This document shows positions 7,546-14,990 of a stretch of 42,734 bases of DNA, in pieces; within the stretch, counting starts at the first letter, position 1; each line of letters opens with the position of its first letter. The stretch spans positions 1-42,734 of the forward strand of contig SFHH01000009.1 of NCBI GenBank assembly GCA_004555735.1. The letters are read 5' to 3'. This DNA comes from Acidaminococcus fermentans. GTDB lineage: Bacteria > Bacillota > Negativicutes > Acidaminococcales > Acidaminococcaceae. Made by a program: the position numbers and the translations under genes. Under the pieces are notes generated by a model. The model had not been told where the DNA came from, made no database searches, and worked only from the letters and a program-made list of their open reading frames with translations.

Positions 7546-7724
7546 AGTCTGGAGTCTGAAGTCAGAAGCCTCAGGACAGGATCCGCCTGGCTGGGCGGAT
7601 CCTTTTGATTTTATAAAACCAGAATCGAAATCAACCTGAGATGGCATTTCGTCCAAAGATTTTACACATTCAAAAAATTTGCCTGCAAATTTAACATTGG
7701 ACTCCAGACTTCAGACTCCAGACT
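7546..7724. repeat. 18-bp inverted repeat built of TCTGGAG/TCTGAAG heptamers
   Basis: AGTCTGGAGTCTGAAGTC at 7546-7563 is repeated perfectly in inverse orientation at 7707-7724; each arm consists of near-identical heptamers. The roughly 140 nt between them is AT-rich with no gene. Together with the flanking hairpins this fills the 300-nt gap between the lpt operon and the nuclease pair. Confidence 0.6.
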
Positions 7725-7749
7725 TGAGCCGCTATGCGGCTCTACAGCT

Positions 7750-7784
7750 AAGGGGGTGTTGCACGGAACGTGCGACACCCCCTT
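7750..7784 (-). terminator. Hairpin terminating the lipid A/Lpt operon
   Basis: A 16-bp stem (AAGGGGGTGT...ACACCCCCTT with inner GCAC/GTGC) and 3-nt loop begins 2 nt after the lptF/G stop. The better T-run is on the plus-strand side, so termination on the minus strand rests mainly on the very stable stem. Confidence 0.65.
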
Positions 7785-7785
7785 T

Positions 7786-8877
7786 TTATACATTATCCTT
7801 TTTATAGATCATCCAGCACCCGAAGGCTCCGCAGAGGAGGTTAGGGGTGGCGGCGGCCAAAAGGGGCGGTATCACGCCGCCCTGGCCCAGGCCGGTCATG
7901 AAGGTCATGATAGAGTAGTAGATGAAGATGATGATCACGGAGAAGCCCAGACCCATGGACGCTCCCGTCCGCTGGGACTGTACCCCCAGGGGCACCCCGA
8001 TCAGAGCAAAGAAGAAGCTAGCCAGGGGCACGGTGAAGCGCCGGTAGATTTCCATCTCATACTTGCTGGTGGGCATGTACTGCCGCTTCAGGATATCGAT
8101 GTACATCTTCAGTTCCCCGATGGTCATCTGGTCCGGATCTTTCTGGTCCAAGGTAATGGCCTTGGGCGTCTCGCTGATGGGCAGCACTTGCTTGTCGAAG
8201 GTCATGGTGCGAGCCACTCCATCCTTCCCGGTGAGGTCGGTGATGGTGCCCCCTTCCATGATCCAGGTCCCCTGGGTCCATTTGGCCTGGGGCGTCCGCT
8301 GGATCCGGGCTACCTTCCCGTTGTCCCAGTCCTCGATGGTGATGTCCTTCATCATACCCTGCTTTTCATCGAAAGTCCGGGCATAGGTGAGCCGGACCAG
8401 CTGTCCCTTGGACACCTGTTTGATCAGTACATGGTTCTGGGTCCGAGGTTTGGTATCCCGTTTGATTTCCACTTTGATGATCCGTTCGTATTCCGTCTTG
8501 GCGGGAGGCACCACCTTTTCCGCCCACACCACGGAGAACAGGCTCACCACGAAGCCGGCAGCCAGGATGGGAGCGGCAATCCGGCGGAAGCTGAGACCCC
8601 CGCTGCGCATGGCGGTGATCTCGCTGTTGCTGGAAAGCTGGCCCATGGTCAGAAGGGCCGCCAGCAGCATGGACATAGGGAAGGTATAGTTGATCACTTC
8701 TGGCATCAGGCACAGGAACAGGCGGATCAGGGAAGAATAGGAGGCCCCGTACTGGGTGATGTACTGGGTCACCCGGAACAGGAAGGAGCTAGCCACGAAG
8801 ATGGTGGAAAAGGCAGCCACCCCGAACAGGAAGGGCTGCATCATCTGTTTTAAAATATACTTATCTAAGATCGACAT
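7786..8877 (-). CDS. lptF: LPS export permease LptF/LptG family
   Basis: A 363-residue inner-membrane protein of the YjgP/YjgQ family. N-terminal membrane helices occupy about residues 10-120 (MMQPFLFGVAAFSTIFVASS, then the SMLLAALLTMGQLSSNSEITAMRSGG loop that contacts LptB). A periplasmic beta-jellyroll follows (about 125-265), then C-terminal helices (about 275-355). With LptB and LptC it extracts LPS from the inner membrane. I prefer ATG 8877, preceded by TGAGG; a GTG at 8889 overlapping the lptB stop (GTGA) would add four residues. Only one LptF/G gene is present before the terminator, whereas E. coli uses an LptF-LptG heterodimer; the partner may lie elsewhere or the protein may form a homodimer. 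Confidence 0.9.
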   Translation of the reverse strand: MSILDKYILKQMMQPFLFGVAAFSTIFVASSFLFRVTQYITQYGASYSSLIRLFLCLMPEVINYTFPMSMLLAALLTMGQLSSNSEITAMRSGGLSFRRIAAPILAAGFVVSLFSVVWAEKVVPPAKTEYERIIKVEIKRDTKPRTQNHVLIKQVSKGQLVRLTYARTFDEKQGMMKDITIEDWDNGKVARIQRTPQAKWTQGTWIMEGGTITDLTGKDGVARTMTFDKQVLPISETPKAITLDQKDPDQMTIGELKMYIDILKRQYMPTSKYEMEIYRRFTVPLASFFFALIGVPLGVQSQRTGASMGLGFSVIIIFIYYSIMTFMTGLGQGGVIPPLLAAATPNLLCGAFGCWMIYKKDNV

Positions 8878-8885
8878 GGACAGCC

Positions 8886-9605
8886 TCACATTCTGAAATT
8901 CTTACCCAGGTAGAATTCCCTGGCCACCGGATCATCTGCTACCTGCTGGCTGGTGCCTTCCACCAGGATCTTTCCCACGCTGAGGATATAGGCCCGGTCT
9001 ACGATGCTGAGGGTTTCCCGGACGTTGTGGTCGGTGATCAGCACCCCTATGCCCCGTTTGGCCAGATGGGCCACCATCACTTGGATGTCAGCCACGGCAA
9101 TGGGGTCGATGCCGGCAAAGGGCTCGTCCAGCAGGATGAAGCCGGGATCCGTGGCCAGGGCCCGGGCAATCTCCACCCGGCGCCGTTCGCCTCCAGAAAG
9201 GGCACTGCCCTTGCTTTTGCGGATGTGGTCGATGTGGAATTCCTGGATCAGATCTTCCATTTTCTGTTGCCGGACGCTTTTATCCGGTTCGATTTCCTCC
9301 AGGATGGCCATGATATTCTCTTCCACCGTGAGTTTCCGGAAAATAGAGGCTTCCTGGGGTAGATAACCGATGCCTTTGAGCGCCCGTTTGTACATAGGAA
9401 GATCCGTGACATCCTCGTCATCCAGGTATACATGGCCGGTATCCGGATGTTCCAGGCCCACGATCATGTAGAAGGAGGTGGTCTTCCCTGCCCCGTTGGG
9501 TCCCAAGAGCCCAACGATGGTTCCCTGTTCTACTTCCAGGCTGACTTCGTTGACCACCCGCCGCCCGGCATATTCTTTTACCAGTTTTTCCGCACGTATC
9601 TTCAC
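8886..9605 (-). CDS. lptB: LPS export ABC transporter ATPase LptB
   Basis: A 239-residue ABC ATPase, the usual LptB length. Walker A is GPNGAGKTT (35-43), Q-loop [10 protein letters not shown] (81-90), signature LSGGE (136-140), Walker B FILLDE (156-161) and switch His193 (TDHNVRE). It powers LPS extraction by LptF/G and passage to LptC and LptA. Its place between lptA and lptF/G supports LptB over a general branched-chain amino acid ATPase, its close relative. Starts 12 nt after lptA stop. Confidence 0.95.
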   Translation of the reverse strand: MKIRAEKLVKEYAGRRVVNEVSLEVEQGTIVGLLGPNGAGKTTSFYMIVGLEHPDTGHVYLDDEDVTDLPMYKRALKGIGYLPQEASIFRKLTVEENIMAILEEIEPDKSVRQQKMEDLIQEFHIDHIRKSKGSALSGGERRRVEIARALATDPGFILLDEPFAGIDPIAVADIQVMVAHLAKRGIGVLITDHNVRETLSIVDRAYILSVGKILVEGTSQQVADDPVAREFYLGKNFRM

Positions 9606-9617
9606 TCTTGACTCCCT

Positions 9618-10469
9618 TTATCCAATTTCGGTCTGGCCGATGGTCAGAGGCTGACCGGGCCAGCTGTAGAACTTATAGATGAACTCCGGCACATTGGCCA
9701 GGCCTGCCAGGCTGAACACCGGTACCAGTTCTGGTCCCGCATCCTGAGGCTGGCTGCTCTGGGGTACCACCACCATCTTCACATTGCCTTCGCCCATAGC
9801 TACTTTGCCTCCAGCCCCAGTGATGGTCAAAGTATCCCCGCTGACGGTATCGTCATTTTGGGTAGCGGTGGCATGGCCGATGAGCCGGATGGTCCCATCC
9901 GCTTCTTTGGTGTTGTAGATGGCCCGGTCCGCCCGAGCGGTCAGGTTCCGGGGCGGGCTGATCAGCCGCACGTTCCCGTCGGCGTTGGCAATGCCAGTAG
10001 CCATGTTGTACTTCATGTTGGCAGAGTCCAGGCTGGATCCATCATCCATGGTGAGCTGGGCCCAAGAACCGATGGTCTCGGCGAACTGGGCATCGGAATC
10101 GTAATCCACCTGGGCGGCCCGGAGGGTCTTGTCCTCTTTCCGGAGTACGGCGTTGCCGATGGCGGAAAGGAATTTTCCCTGCTTCTTGATGATCAGTTCC
10201 GAACTGGTCAGATGGGCATCCTTCTGGTCGGCCACCACGGACCCAGTGAGCTTTCCCTCTCCGGTCTTGGTATTGTAATCGGCTTCCTCGGCACTGGCGG
10301 TGCCGTCGTCGTGACGGATCTTCACATTGCCCACTGCAGCAGCCTGTCCTGTCTTGAAATCATATTCTACCTGGTCCCCGGTGATGGAGGACGCCGCCCA
10401 GCAGGCGGAGGTAACGGACAGAAGGCCTGCCAGGAGACCCAGCATTGCCATCTTCTTTATTTTCAGCAT
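9618..10469 (-). CDS. lptA: LptA/OstA-family periplasmic LPS transport protein
   Basis: A 283-residue exported protein with an N-terminal signal (LGLLAGLLSVTSACWA, cleavage near residue 26). Repeated OstA-type beta strands follow (GDQVEYDFKTGQAAAVGNVKI, then EEADYNTKTGEGKLTGSV and further copies to about residue 235), the units that stack into the beta-jellyroll bridge carrying LPS across the periplasm. It is about 100 residues longer than E. coli LptA, so it may form more of the bridge by itself. A C-terminal tail (about 240-283, ending WPGQPLTIGQTEIG) has no recognisable motif. The ATG overlaps the lptC stop (TAATG). Confidence 0.88.
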   Translation of the reverse strand: MLKIKKMAMLGLLAGLLSVTSACWAASSITGDQVEYDFKTGQAAAVGNVKIRHDDGTASAEEADYNTKTGEGKLTGSVVADQKDAHLTSSELIIKKQGKFLSAIGNAVLRKEDKTLRAAQVDYDSDAQFAETIGSWAQLTMDDGSSLDSANMKYNMATGIANADGNVRLISPPRNLTARADRAIYNTKEADGTIRLIGHATATQNDDTVSGDTLTITGAGGKVAMGEGNVKMVVVPQSSQPQDAGPELVPVFSLAGLANVPEFIYKFYSWPGQPLTIGQTEIG

Positions 10470-11017
10470 TAGAATTCTCCCTTCTGTACGTGTGCATCCT
10501 TTTCCAGCTTGGCATGATCCAAGGCCACATTGAAGGAGGCCTTCTGGGCCGTGGCGGTGGTATCGTCCTTTTTCAGCCGGACGTTCCCTTCTCCCACCAC
10601 GGTCTGGTCTTTGTTGATCCAGGTGAATTTGTCAGCCACCGCATCGCCTCCGTCTGAAGTGGTGCCATGGGGATTCTTGGTCAGGACCACGTCCTTGGAA
10701 TCCATGTGGACTTCGCCTTCATCGGCGGTAACGGTCATGCTCCGGCCGTCATCCTGGTAGAACGTCCCTTTGATGCCCTTCATATGACTGATCTGGGTTT
10801 TCTTGTCGTAGAGCATGGACTGGACTGTCAGTTCCCAGACTTTTTTCCCGTTTTTCGTTTCCTGAATGGTGGAGCCGTTGACTTCCTGGAGCACGTCCTT
10901 GCCGTTGTCCTTGACGACACCCGTGGTAGGCTTGCTGCTCAGGAGCCAGGCAATGACGCCTCCCATCAGGAGCACAGCGGCTGCTATCACCAGCAGCGTA
11001 CGTTTTTCTGCATGCAT
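10469..11017 (-). CDS. lptC: LPS export system protein LptC
   Basis: A 182-residue protein with one N-terminal membrane helix (about 8-27) and a periplasmic domain of repeated short beta strands (GNVRLKKDDTTATAQKASF near the end), matching LptC in size (about 190) and topology. LptC takes LPS from LptB-F/G and hands it to LptA. It is followed by lptA with a one-base overlap (TAATG). Sequence is poorly conserved in this family, so the call leans on topology and the lptC-lptA-lptB order. Confidence 0.85.
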   Translation of the reverse strand: MHAEKRTLLVIAAAVLLMGGVIAWLLSSKPTTGVVKDNGKDVLQEVNGSTIQETKNGKKVWELTVQSMLYDKKTQISHMKGIKGTFYQDDGRSMTVTADEGEVHMDSKDVVLTKNPHGTTSDGGDAVADKFTWINKDQTVVGEGNVRLKKDDTTATAQKASFNVALDHAKLEKDAHVQKGEF

Positions 11018-11032
11018 GAAGGCATCCTTTCT

Positions 11033-11902
11033 TTACCCGTTCCAGGGAGTGTTCCAGCGGTGTTGGAACCAGATCCAGTTGTCCGGATACTGGCGGATGA
11101 TCTTTTCCACTTCCTGGGTCATTCTCAGGGTAATCCGATAATCATCTTTTTCTCGGTTCCCCGTATCTTCATAATAGATTGGCTCTTTCACAAACACCTG
11201 GTGGCCATAGCCGCTGGGCCTGCGCACCATGAAGATGGGAACCACCGGAGCTTTGAACTTCCGGGCGAAATAGGCAGGGCCTTCTGGAGTGGAGGCCATC
11301 TTTCCGAAGAAAGGAACGAAGATCCCATTGTATCCTCCGTCCTGATCGGCAATGAGGCCCAGCATCCGGCCCTTTTTCATGGCCCGTGCACAGCCCAGGA
11401 TTTCATTGGTCCCCCGGGCAAAGATTTCCTGCCCCACGCCTCGGCGGAGTTCATTGAGGAAATCGCTGTAGACCGGATTGGGCTGGGGCTTTTCCACCGC
11501 ACTGAGGGGAAAGCCGTTGAGGGCCAGGGCCGCTCCCAGCCATTCCCAGTTGTCCATATGGCAGGCCAGCATCACGACCCCACGCTTCTTGGCCAGGGCT
11601 TCCCAGAGGATATCCGGCCGGTCGAAGCTCACCAGGCCCCGGATGTTGTCCTTGTTCAAAGTGGGCATATAGAGGATCTCCATAGCCGTCATCCCCAGGT
11701 TCAGGAACAGGCGGTGGATGATGTCCCGGGCATCCCGGGCTGTGACACCCATCCGTTCCTGGATGGTCTCTTCCGCCCGGATCCGTTGTTTCTTGGCGAT
11801 ATGCCAGTATAGTTTACCACAATTCCGTCCCAGCCGCACTACGAATTTGTAGGGGAGCAGGGACAGGAAACGGCTCATCCCTTTTAAAAATCCATACAGC
11901 AT
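11033..11902 (-). CDS. lpxL: Lipid A biosynthesis acyltransferase (LpxL/HtrB family)
   Basis: A 289-residue membrane-associated acyltransferase. The catalytic HX4E motif is HMDNWE (His115-Glu120), and a conserved GLIADQDGG segment occurs near residue 185. The family transfers a secondary acyl chain to Kdo2-lipid IVA. Only one such gene is in the operon, so which chain it adds, and whether a second enzyme exists elsewhere, cannot be told. Its ATG overlaps the kdsC stop by one base (TAATG). Length is slightly below E. coli LpxL (306). Confidence 0.9.
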   Translation of the reverse strand: MLYGFLKGMSRFLSLLPYKFVVRLGRNCGKLYWHIAKKQRIRAEETIQERMGVTARDARDIIHRLFLNLGMTAMEILYMPTLNKDNIRGLVSFDRPDILWEALAKKRGVVMLACHMDNWEWLGAALALNGFPLSAVEKPQPNPVYSDFLNELRRGVGQEIFARGTNEILGCARAMKKGRMLGLIADQDGGYNGIFVPFFGKMASTPEGPAYFARKFKAPVVPIFMVRRPSGYGHQVFVKEPIYYEDTGNREKDDYRITLRMTQEVEKIIRQYPDNWIWFQHRWNTPWNG

Positions 11903-12444
11903 TACTGTCTGTCTCCCTGTCCCTGGACTTCATAGCTCCGGACGATCCCGTCCCACAGCCCTTTGGCCTTGAGGATCCGTTCGATCACATCCCGGACTGC
12001 GCCGTGGCCTCCCTTGCAGGAAGAAACCAGCATGGCCCGTTCCCGGACTTCCGGAGACGCATCAGCCGGAGCCAAGGTCACAGCTGCCCGGGAAAAAGCC
12101 GGCAGATCATTGAGATCATCTCCCATGAAAGCCGTTTCTTCCAGAGGGATATCCAGTTCTCCGGAAGCCTGTTCCAGCACTTTCCCTTTATAGATCACGT
12201 TTTCATAGACGGAGCTGATACCCAGTTCCATGGCCCGGTGGAGGACGATTTCACTATGGCGGCCGGTGATAAGGGCCACCTGGATGCCATGACGCAGGGC
12301 CAGGCTGATTCCCATGCCGTCCCGGGCGTCGAAATGCTTGGACAGTTCACCTTCCTGTCCGATAATGATGCTGCCATCCGTCATGACCCCATCCACATCC
12401 AGGGCCAGGAGGCGGATCTTGGCCAATTGTTCTTCTGTAATCAT
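11902..12444 (-). CDS. kdsC: 3-deoxy-D-manno-octulosonate 8-phosphate phosphatase
   Basis: A 180-residue HAD-superfamily C0 phosphatase. Motif I is LALDVDGVMTDG (Asp16 nucleophile, Asp18), motif II TGR (TGRHSEIV), and motif IV GDDLNDLPAF. It removes phosphate from Kdo-8-P to release Kdo, the third step of Kdo synthesis. Size and motifs fit the tetrameric KdsC type. It starts directly after the kdsD stop with no gap. Confidence 0.94.
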   Translation of the reverse strand: MITEEQLAKIRLLALDVDGVMTDGSIIIGQEGELSKHFDARDGMGISLALRHGIQVALITGRHSEIVLHRAMELGISSVYENVIYKGKVLEQASGELDIPLEETAFMGDDLNDLPAFSRAAVTLAPADASPEVRERAMLVSSCKGGHGAVRDVIERILKAKGLWDGIVRSYEVQGQGDRQ

Positions 12445-13410
12445 TTATACCACTCCCTGGTGTACCAGATCGGTAATATGCAGCAGGCCGACCACTTTGT
12501 TGTCCTGATCCACTACGGGCAAGACAGTGATGGGCCGGGGTTTATTGGATTCCATGAGATGCAGGGCTTCGGCGGCCAGTTTGTGATCCAAGATGGTCTT
12601 GGGATGTTTCGTCATCATTTCAGAGACCGGCCGGTTCAGGCAGTCCAAATCCTTAGCGATGCCCCGGCGGATGTCCCCATCGGTCAAAAGTCCCTGGAGA
12701 TGCTGATCATCATCCACCACAGAAACCGCCCCCACCCCTTTGTCGGTAATGATGAACAAGGCGTCCTTCACGCTGATATCCGCATGGACCACCGGGTTCT
12801 CGGCTCCCTTGTGCATCACATCATCCACCGTAAGCAGCAGCTTCCGCCCCAGACTGCCTCCGGGATGGAAAATGGCAAATTCTTCCGGGGTGAATTTCCG
12901 GGCGCTGAGGAGTTCCATGGCCAGGGCATCCCCGAAAGCCAGGGCTGCCGTGGTGCTGCTGGTAGGAGCCAAGCCCAGGGGGCAGGCTTCCCGTTCAATT
13001 CCCACATTGAGGACGATATCCGCATTTTTCGCCAAAGTGGATTCCGGATTCCCCACCATGGCGATGACTTTGGCACCGATTCGCCGGATAGAAGGCAGGA
13101 TGTTCAGGACTTCTCCGGTTTCGCCGCTGTTGGAAAGGGCCAGGACCACATCCTGTTCCGTGACCATGCCCAGATCCCCGTGGATGCCTTCCGCCGGATG
13201 GAGGAAGAAAGCAGGCGTCCCGGTGCTGGCCAGGGTGGCAGCGATTTTCCGAGCGATGATCCCGGATTTCCCCATGCCGGTGACGATGATCCGCCCTTTG
13301 CAGTGGAGGATCATTTCCAGGGCGGCGCCAAAATGATCATCCACCCGGGGCAGCAGCTCCAGGATGGAGTCCGCTTCAATCTGCAGTGCTTCTTTGGCTT
13401 TTTCAAACAT
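12445..13410 (-). CDS. kdsD: D-arabinose 5-phosphate isomerase (KpsF/GutQ/KdsD)
   Basis: A 321-residue protein with an SIS sugar isomerase domain (about 35-170; GMGKSG at 45-50, SNSGET at 93-98, HPAEGIHGDLG at 71-81) followed by two CBS domains (about 195-321). It converts ribulose 5-phosphate to arabinose 5-phosphate, the first step of Kdo synthesis. The surrounding kdsB, kdsA and kdsC support the Kdo role over the glucitol-operon paralogue GutQ. The CBS pair may sense nucleotides or CMP-Kdo (inference). Gap to kdsA is 5 nt. Confidence 0.94.
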   Translation of the reverse strand: MFEKAKEALQIEADSILELLPRVDDHFGAALEMILHCKGRIIVTGMGKSGIIARKIAATLASTGTPAFFLHPAEGIHGDLGMVTEQDVVLALSNSGETGEVLNILPSIRRIGAKVIAMVGNPESTLAKNADIVLNVGIEREACPLGLAPTSSTTAALAFGDALAMELLSARKFTPEEFAIFHPGGSLGRKLLLTVDDVMHKGAENPVVHADISVKDALFIITDKGVGAVSVVDDDQHLQGLLTDGDIRRGIAKDLDCLNRPVSEMMTKHPKTILDHKLAAEALHLMESNKPRPITVLPVVDQDNKVVGLLHITDLVHQGVV

Positions 13411-13415
13411 ACCGG

Positions 13416-14240
13416 TTACGCCTCCCTGCGGCCGATGGCATCAATGGCCTTGGCATCGGCCAGGACTTGTTCCAGGTTATCCAGAGCGATCATGTTGGGC
13501 CCGTCAGAAAGAGCTTCTGCCGGATTGTCATGGGTCTCGATAAAAAGACCATCCACCCCTACCGCTGCCGCAGCCCGGGCCATATGGGGAGCGAATTTGC
13601 TCTGGCCGCCGGAGCTGGTGCCCTGGCCGCCAGGAATCTGGACGCTGTGGGTCACATCCATGATCACGGGAAATCCCATTTCCCGCATAATGGGCAGGCT
13701 CCGCATATCCGTCACCAGGGTATTATAGCCGAAGCTGACCCCTCGTTCGGTGAGCATCAGGTTCCGGCAGCCGGATCCCACGATCTTATGCACTACGTTC
13801 TTCATGTCCCAGGGAGCCAGGAACTGGCCTTTTTTCACGTTGACCACTTTCCCGGTCCGGGCCGCTTCCACCAGCAGATCCGTCTGCCGGCACAGGAAGG
13901 CTGGGATCTGGATGATGTCCAAGACTTCTGCGGCTTTTTCCACCTGGCAGGTTTCATGGACATCACTGATCACTGGCACTCCCAGGTCTTTCTTGATCTG
14001 GGCCAGGATCTGGAGCCCTTCTTCCAGGCCCGGTCCCCGGAAAGAATCCAAGGAAGAACGGTTGGCTTTGTCGTAGGAGGCTTTGAACACATAGGGCAGG
14101 CCCAATTTCTCACAGATGGCCTTGGCCCGTTTCCCGATGGCCAGGCTCCGTTCATAGCCTTCCAATACGCAGGGACCTGCCATGATGAGAAGAGGATGGC
14201 CCTGTCCCACCTGGTAGGGTCCGATCTTGACGATTTCCAT
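13416..14240 (-). CDS. kdsA: 3-deoxy-8-phosphooctulonate synthase
   Basis: A 274-residue TIM-barrel enzyme condensing arabinose 5-phosphate with phosphoenolpyruvate to Kdo-8-P. AGPCVLE (21-27) and KANRSS (58-63) are the phosphate- and substrate-binding signatures. Cys23 in AGPC is the residue that marks the metal-dependent class of the enzyme; the E. coli metal-independent type has Asn there. The length is normal (about 275). Three nucleotides separate it from kdsB. Confidence 0.96.
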   Translation of the reverse strand: MEIVKIGPYQVGQGHPLLIMAGPCVLEGYERSLAIGKRAKAICEKLGLPYVFKASYDKANRSSLDSFRGPGLEEGLQILAQIKKDLGVPVISDVHETCQVEKAAEVLDIIQIPAFLCRQTDLLVEAARTGKVVNVKKGQFLAPWDMKNVVHKIVGSGCRNLMLTERGVSFGYNTLVTDMRSLPIMREMGFPVIMDVTHSVQIPGGQGTSSGGQSKFAPHMARAAAAVGVDGLFIETHDNPAEALSDGPNMIALDNLEQVLADAKAIDAIGRREA

Positions 14241-14243
14241 GGG

Positions 14244-14990
14244 TTACTCCTTTCCTTCCCCGTCCAGTTTGGCAAAAATCTCATTGGCCCGGTCCAAATC
14301 GGCCTGGGTATCGATACCCACACCCTGGAAATCCGTAGCCAGGACTTTGATCTTGACGCCGTTCTCCAAGGCCCGGAGCTGCTCCAATCCTTCTACCCGT
14401 TCCAGTGGAGTGGGCAGGAGCGCTGCAAATTTCAGTAAGAAATCCCGGCGGTAAGCGTAGATGCCGATATGCTTCCACACCTTCACCTCCGGCTCTTCGT
14501 TCCGGGGATAGGGGATCAGGCTCCGGGAAAAATACAGGGCATAGCCATTCTGGTCCGTGACCACTTTCACGGCATTGGGGTTCTGGTAATCTGCCGGGTC
14601 CATCTCGGTCTTGCAGGTAGCCATTTCCAAGTCGGGATTCTCCCCAAAAGCCTGGGCCAGGTCGTCGATGACCTGGGGTGGGATCATCGGTTCGTCCCCC
14701 TGGACGTTGACGATCACATCCACGTCTTCGAAATTCAGGGCCACTTCCGCCAGCCGGTCCGTACCGCTGGGGTGGTCCGCTGAAGTCATGACAGCCCGGC
14801 CGCCGAAGGCGTTGACACAATCCAGGATCCGCTGGTCGTCAGTGGCCACCAGCACTTCATCAGGGATCCGGGCCAAAGCGGCCCGTTCATAGACCCGCTG
14901 GATCACGGGTTTGCCATGGATCAGGGCCAGAGGTTTCCCTGGCAGGCGAGTGGAACCGTAACGGGCTGGAATCACACACAATACTTTCAT
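14244..14990 (-). CDS. kdsB: 3-deoxy-manno-octulosonate cytidylyltransferase (CMP-Kdo synthetase)
   Basis: A 248-residue nucleotidyltransferase that activates Kdo with CTP. The CTP-binding signature ARYGSTRLPGKPL is at residues 9-21 and NVQGDEPMI lies near 94-102, both diagnostic of KdsB. Length equals that of E. coli KdsB. The ATG overlaps the waaA-lpxK stop by 4 nt, coupling Kdo activation to its transfer. Confidence 0.96.
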   Translation of the reverse strand: MKVLCVIPARYGSTRLPGKPLALIHGKPVIQRVYERAALARIPDEVLVATDDQRILDCVNAFGGRAVMTSADHPSGTDRLAEVALNFEDVDVIVNVQGDEPMIPPQVIDDLAQAFGENPDLEMATCKTEMDPADYQNPNAVKVVTDQNGYALYFSRSLIPYPRNEEPEVKVWKHIGIYAYRRDFLLKFAALLPTPLERVEGLEQLRALENGVKIKVLATDFQGVGIDTQADLDRANEIFAKLDGEGKE

